Source of the DNA: an uncultured Butyrivibrio sp. | Lineage (GTDB): Bacteria > Bacillota > Clostridia > Lachnospirales > Lachnospiraceae | Length of the DNA: 17,621 nt | NCBI GenBank assembly: GCA_910577605.1 | Contig: CAJTON010000006.1 | Span: 44,958 to 62,578, forward strand | Direction: 5' to 3' | Shown: one piece after another, positions 14,999 through 17,621 of the stretch | How positions within the stretch are numbered: position 1 is the first letter of the stretch | How the letters are laid out: the number at the start of each line of letters is the position of its first letter | Translations under genes and position numbers: made by a program | Notes under the pieces: generated by a model | Database searches by the model: none | What the model was told of the DNA's origin: nothing | The model's input: the letters and a program-made list of their open reading frames with translations, nothing else

Positions 14999-16282
14999 TT
15001 GGACCCAAGCGTCGTGGCGCAGATAATTGCGCTTATCGTGCTTCTTATCCTGTCGGCTTTTTTTTCGTCGGCGGAAACTGCTTTCGTATCGGTAAACCTT
15101 ATCCGTATGCGTTCGCTTGCCGAGGACGGCAATAAACGCGCCAAAAAGGTGTTAAAAATCGCGTCTGACTCGCCCAAGATGCTCAGCGCGATACTAATCG
15201 GCAACAACCTCGTGAACATTTCGGCGTCGTCCTTGGCGACGACCATCGCGCTCGCCTTGTGGGGAAAAGCATCCGTCAGCATCGCGACGGGAATCCTTAC
15301 CTTTCTCGTCCTGATTTTCGGCGAGATCTCCCCAAAGACGATAGCGACCACCTACGCCGACAAAATAGCTCCCGCTTACTGCGGTATAGTATGGGCGCTT
15401 ATGACCGTTCTCACCCCGTTTATTTTTATAATAAACAAAATTTCAAAAGGACTTCTTTTCCTTTTCGGCTTTGACCCCAACAAACACAAAGCGTCCATCA
15501 CCGAGGACGAGCTTCGTACCATTGTGGACGTCAGCCGCGAGGAGGGCATCATAGAGAGCGACGAGCATGAAATGATAAGCAACGTTTTTGATTTCGGCGA
15601 TTCACAGGCAAAAGACGTAATGATTCCCCGAATCGACATGACCTGCATATCGGTGGACAGTACCTATGACGAGATCATTTCCGTTTTCAGAGAGTACAAA
15701 TACACAAGACTTCCCGTATATGAGGAGTCGGTGGACAACGTTACAGGAGTAGTCAATGTAAAGGATCTGCTTCTCTGTGAAAACCATGACGATTTCAGCG
15801 TTAAGGAGATCCTGCGCAAACCTTATTACACATATGAATTCAAAAACATATCCGAGCTTATGGAGGAGCTTCGCAAAACCTCCAACAATTTCACCATCGT
15901 GGTGGACGAGTACGGCTCGACCGTCGGCATGATCACGCTTGAGGACCTGCTTGAGGAAATCGTAGGCGAAATACGCGACGAATACGACGACGACGAGGAG
16001 GACGACATAGTTCAGCTCGGCGAAAACGAATATCTTCTTTCCGGCTCAGTACGGCTTGACGATATAAGCGACATCCTTAATCTCCCCGAAGCCGACGAGG
16101 AATGTGACGACTACGATTCCGTGGGCGGACTAATAATAAAACATCTTGAGCGTCTTCCGCAAAACGGCGACGAAGTGGATTTCGGAGATTTCCGTCTGGT
16201 CGTCGAGGAATGCGACAAAAACCGTATTATCAAGATCCACGCTTACATCGCTCCTAAGCCTGACGGCGCTTCGGAGCAATAA
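14999..16282 (+). CDS. CNNM/CorC-type membrane protein (DUF21, CBS pair, CorC_HlyC domain)
   Basis: A 427-residue protein of the family often labelled 'hemolysin C / CorC / CNNM', linked to magnesium or cobalt efflux or tolerance; toxin activity is not implied. DUF21 membrane domain at about 1-150, with SAFFSSAETAF (19-29) and GEISPKTIA (108-116) as family blocks. A CBS pair spans about 205-325 (MIPRIDM, YTRLPVY, VDEYGSTVGMITLEDLLEEIVGEI), then an acidic linker (328-336) and a CorC_HlyC domain (about 337-418). The start is TTG at 14999, as a TGA lies in frame three codons upstream and no ATG fits; GGAG at 14985-14988 gives 10-base spacing. Eight T directly precede the G of this codon. mscL follows 44 bases after, probably on the same transcript. 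Confidence 0.9.
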   Translation: MDPSVVAQIIALIVLLILSAFFSSAETAFVSVNLIRMRSLAEDGNKRAKKVLKIASDSPKMLSAILIGNNLVNISASSLATTIALALWGKASVSIATGILTFLVLIFGEISPKTIATTYADKIAPAYCGIVWALMTVLTPFIFIINKISKGLLFLFGFDPNKHKASITEDELRTIVDVSREEGIIESDEHEMISNVFDFGDSQAKDVMIPRIDMTCISVDSTYDEIISVFREYKYTRLPVYEESVDNVTGVVNVKDLLLCENHDDFSVKEILRKPYYTYEFKNISELMEELRKTSNNFTIVVDEYGSTVGMITLEDLLEEIVGEIRDEYDDDEEDDIVQLGENEYLLSGSVRLDDISDILNLPEADEECDDYDSVGGLIIKHLERLPQNGDEVDFGDFRLVVEECDKNRIIKIHAYIAPKPDGASEQ

Positions 16283-16326
16283 GCAAGGATATTGTAAATA
16301 GAAATCCAACTCAAGGAGGAATATCA

Positions 16327-16749
16327 ATGAAAAAAATTTTAAAGGAATTCAAAGAATTTATTTCAAGAGGCAATGTCCTTGATCTCGCGGTCGGCATGAT
16401 CATAGGCTCCGCCTTCACCGCGATCGTATCGTCGCTGGTTGCGGACGTATTTACTCCCATCCTCGGTTTCCTTATCCCCAACGGCGGCTTCGCCAATTTA
16501 AATGGGATCGGACCTGGCTTCAACTTCGGCAATTTCATCAACGCGCTACTTACCTTCCTGCTCACGGCGATCTGCCTGTTCATAGTAGTCAAGGCGATCA
16601 ACGGGCTGCGCAGCATAGGCAAGAAAAAAGAAGCTCCCAAGGATGAAGCTCCCACCACAAAGGTGTGCCCCTTCTGCAAGACGGAGATACATATCGACGC
16701 CACAAGGTGTCCTCACTGCACGTCGGAGCTGTCGGAGACGGACAAGTAG
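16327..16749 (+). CDS. mscL: Large-conductance mechanosensitive channel MscL with C-terminal zinc ribbon
   Basis: Pressure-relief channel opened by membrane tension, forming a pentamer. The N-terminal amphipathic helix and TM1 (about 1-45) carry the family block KEFISRGNVLDLAVGMIIGSAF; a periplasmic loop (about 50-66) and TM2 (about 70-95) follow. In place of the usual C-terminal helical bundle there is a Lys/Pro linker (about 98-112) and a zinc ribbon with Cys114, Cys117, Cys128 and Cys131 (CPFC...CPHC), giving 140 residues. AAGGAGG at 16313-16319, 7 bases before ATG, is an excellent ribosome site. A strong terminator lies 28 bases after the stop. The CNNM-type gene upstream and mscL both concern ion and osmotic balance. 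Confidence 0.95.
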   Translation: MKKILKEFKEFISRGNVLDLAVGMIIGSAFTAIVSSLVADVFTPILGFLIPNGGFANLNGIGPGFNFGNFINALLTFLLTAICLFIVVKAINGLRSIGKKKEAPKDEAPTTKVCPFCKTEIHIDATRCPHCTSELSETDK

Positions 16750-16776
16750 TTTGAATGCGGTTTTATCAAGGAATGA

Positions 16777-16812
16777 AACGCGGGAGGCGAAACGCCTCCC
16801 GCGTTGATTTTT
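16777..16812 (+). terminator. Strong intrinsic terminator after mscL, possibly bidirectional
   Basis: AACGCGGGAGGCG and CGCCTCCCGCGTT form a perfect 13-bp stem around an AAA loop, followed by GATTTTT. It ends the rightward CNNM-mscL transcript. On the minus strand the same stem is followed by TTTCATT, 18 bases after the stop of the convergent glycoside hydrolase, so it may weakly serve that gene as well. Confidence 0.92.
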
Positions 16813-16823
16813 AATATTTTATC

Positions 16824-17621
16824 CTACTTCTTCGTATACCACCTTTTAAGCGTCTGCTCCGCCATTTTCCCGTACACAGTAAAATCCCTGTTTTCACGGA
16901 CCTTCTCAAGCGGCGGCATATACGCCTTCCAGTCCCACCAGAAATATCCGCAGAACCAGTCCAAGTCCCAAGTCGCCTCCATCGCGGTCTCGTAAAAATC
17001 CGACTGCTCCTGCTCGTCCAGCGGCTTGTCCGGACGGTCCTTGAAATCCCACGGGTACATCGAGCAGCCGCTTTCGTTCCGTATTCCAATCTCCGCAAAC
17101 ATTATCGGTCTTTTATATTTCTCGTGGCACTGCTCCAAGCGCGTTACCACCGACTTCCAGCTCGCGCGCATCGTGTCGATTCCTTTATTTTCCTCAGTCG
17201 TAACCGGATAGTACGCGGAAATTCCGATCAGGTCCACCGCCTCAAGCCAGTCAAAACGCAGTTCGTCGCCATGATTTATATTGTGCATGATTATGCCGTG
17301 ATATACCTTTCTTACCTTCGACACCATATCGACGCAGTAAGCGGACTGCTTGTCCATGCCCGCCATCTCACAGCCCGTACAGAGCATCTCACAGCCGAGC
17401 CGCTCCGCCATTTTCGCGTAATAGAGCATAAAATTATTATATGAGGCAAACCATTTCTCCCAGTACGAGGTATATTCCTCCGCGGGAAAGTCAATGCGCG
17501 CCCGCCACGCGTTGTCAAGACAGTTGACCATAGGTTTTAAACATACCTTGAGTCCGAGCGATTTCGCCTTGCGCACGGCAAACTCTATCTCCTCGTCCGT
17601 CTGCGTTCTGTTGTACAGCGA
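16824..17621 (-). CDS. TIM-barrel glycoside hydrolase, GH113-like (beta-mannanase type), 5' end missing
   Basis: The frame stays open to the right edge; 265 residues and the stop (TAG, 16824-16826) are visible, so a GTG at 17576 is an internal Val, not the start. Visible blocks (numbered from the window edge): SLGLKVCLKPMV (strand/loop, 21-32), EMLCTGCEMAG (78-88) with Glu85 as likely acid/base, DLIGISAYYPV (130-140), RPIMFAEIGIRNESG (171-185) with Glu177 as likely nucleophile, and DWFCGYFWWDW (221-231) as the last strand. The two Glu residues follow strands as in clan GH-A, and the layout fits GH113 enzymes that cut beta-1,4-mannan. The N-terminus is not visible, so secretion cannot be judged. 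It converges on mscL with a shared terminator. Confidence 0.72.
   Translation of the reverse strand, partial: SLYNRTQTDEEIEFAVRKAKSLGLKVCLKPMVNCLDNAWRARIDFPAEEYTSYWEKWFASYNNFMLYYAKMAERLGCEMLCTGCEMAGMDKQSAYCVDMVSKVRKVYHGIIMHNINHGDELRFDWLEAVDLIGISAYYPVTTEENKGIDTMRASWKSVVTRLEQCHEKYKRPIMFAEIGIRNESGCSMYPWDFKDRPDKPLDEQEQSDFYETAMEATWDLDWFCGYFWWDWKAYMPPLEKVRENRDFTVYGKMAEQTLKRWYTKK

Noticed and set aside
17312..17576. Treating GTG 17576 as the start of the glycoside hydrolase
   Set aside because: The frame continues open to the edge with a family-like sequence (QTDEEIEFAVRKAKSLGLK), so the start lies outside the window.
1..17621. CRISPR arrays, tRNA/rRNA genes, insertion sequences, attachment-site repeats
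   Set aside because: No regularly spaced repeats, cloverleaf-like sequence, transposase-like protein or flanking direct repeats were found by eye; short or degenerate attachment repeats around 6300-8770 cannot be excluded without computation.

Overview
The window looks like chromosomal DNA of a Gram-positive Firmicute of the class Clostridia, probably a gut member of the Oscillospiraceae/Ruminococcus type. This is inferred from strong AGGAGG-type ribosome sites, a lipoprotein-type solute-binding protein, a YitT-Pth-Mfd cluster, an MscL with a zinc-ribbon tail and a medium GC content with many A-rich intergenic gaps. No rRNA, tRNA, CRISPR array, insertion sequence or phage gene was seen. The genus assignment is an inference, not something the sequence proves.

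Left part (1-6400): an oligopeptide/dipeptide ABC importer operon read leftwards, oppA (lipoprotein) - oppB - oppC - oppD, with oppD cut by the window edge. A promoter lies about 130 bases before oppA. A terminator-shaped hairpin and a second stem sit between promoter and gene, which suggests attenuation. A long hairpin separates oppA from oppBCD, as is common where the binding protein must be made in excess. OppA, OppC and OppD are all visibly larger than the classic family members.

Middle (6441-8750): a small accessory patch between the transporter and the repair operon. It holds an sce7726-type PD-(D/E)XK nuclease (rightwards) and, convergent with only 9 bases between stops, a 495-residue nuclease-like/SF1 helicase (DUF2075-like) protein (leftwards). 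The helicase gene is clearly AT-richer than the flanks and has its own near-consensus promoter and a roughly 210-base leader containing a possible small ORF and a perfect 9-bp inverted repeat. This patch is the best candidate for an undescribed system, most likely a one- or two-gene defence or DNA-processing module.

Right of centre (8773-14900): a leftward operon yitT - pth - mfd - asparaginase-like gene, tightly spaced and fed by one good promoter. It joins ribosome rescue (peptidyl-tRNA hydrolase) and transcription-coupled repair (Mfd) with a membrane protein and an amidohydrolase whose expected catalytic lysine is missing.

Right part (14936-17621): a rightward pair, a CNNM/CorC-type membrane protein with CBS domains (TTG start after a T8 run) and mscL with a C-terminal zinc ribbon, ended by a perfect 13-bp hairpin terminator. 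That terminator also faces the end of a convergent, truncated TIM-barrel glycoside hydrolase (GH113-like).
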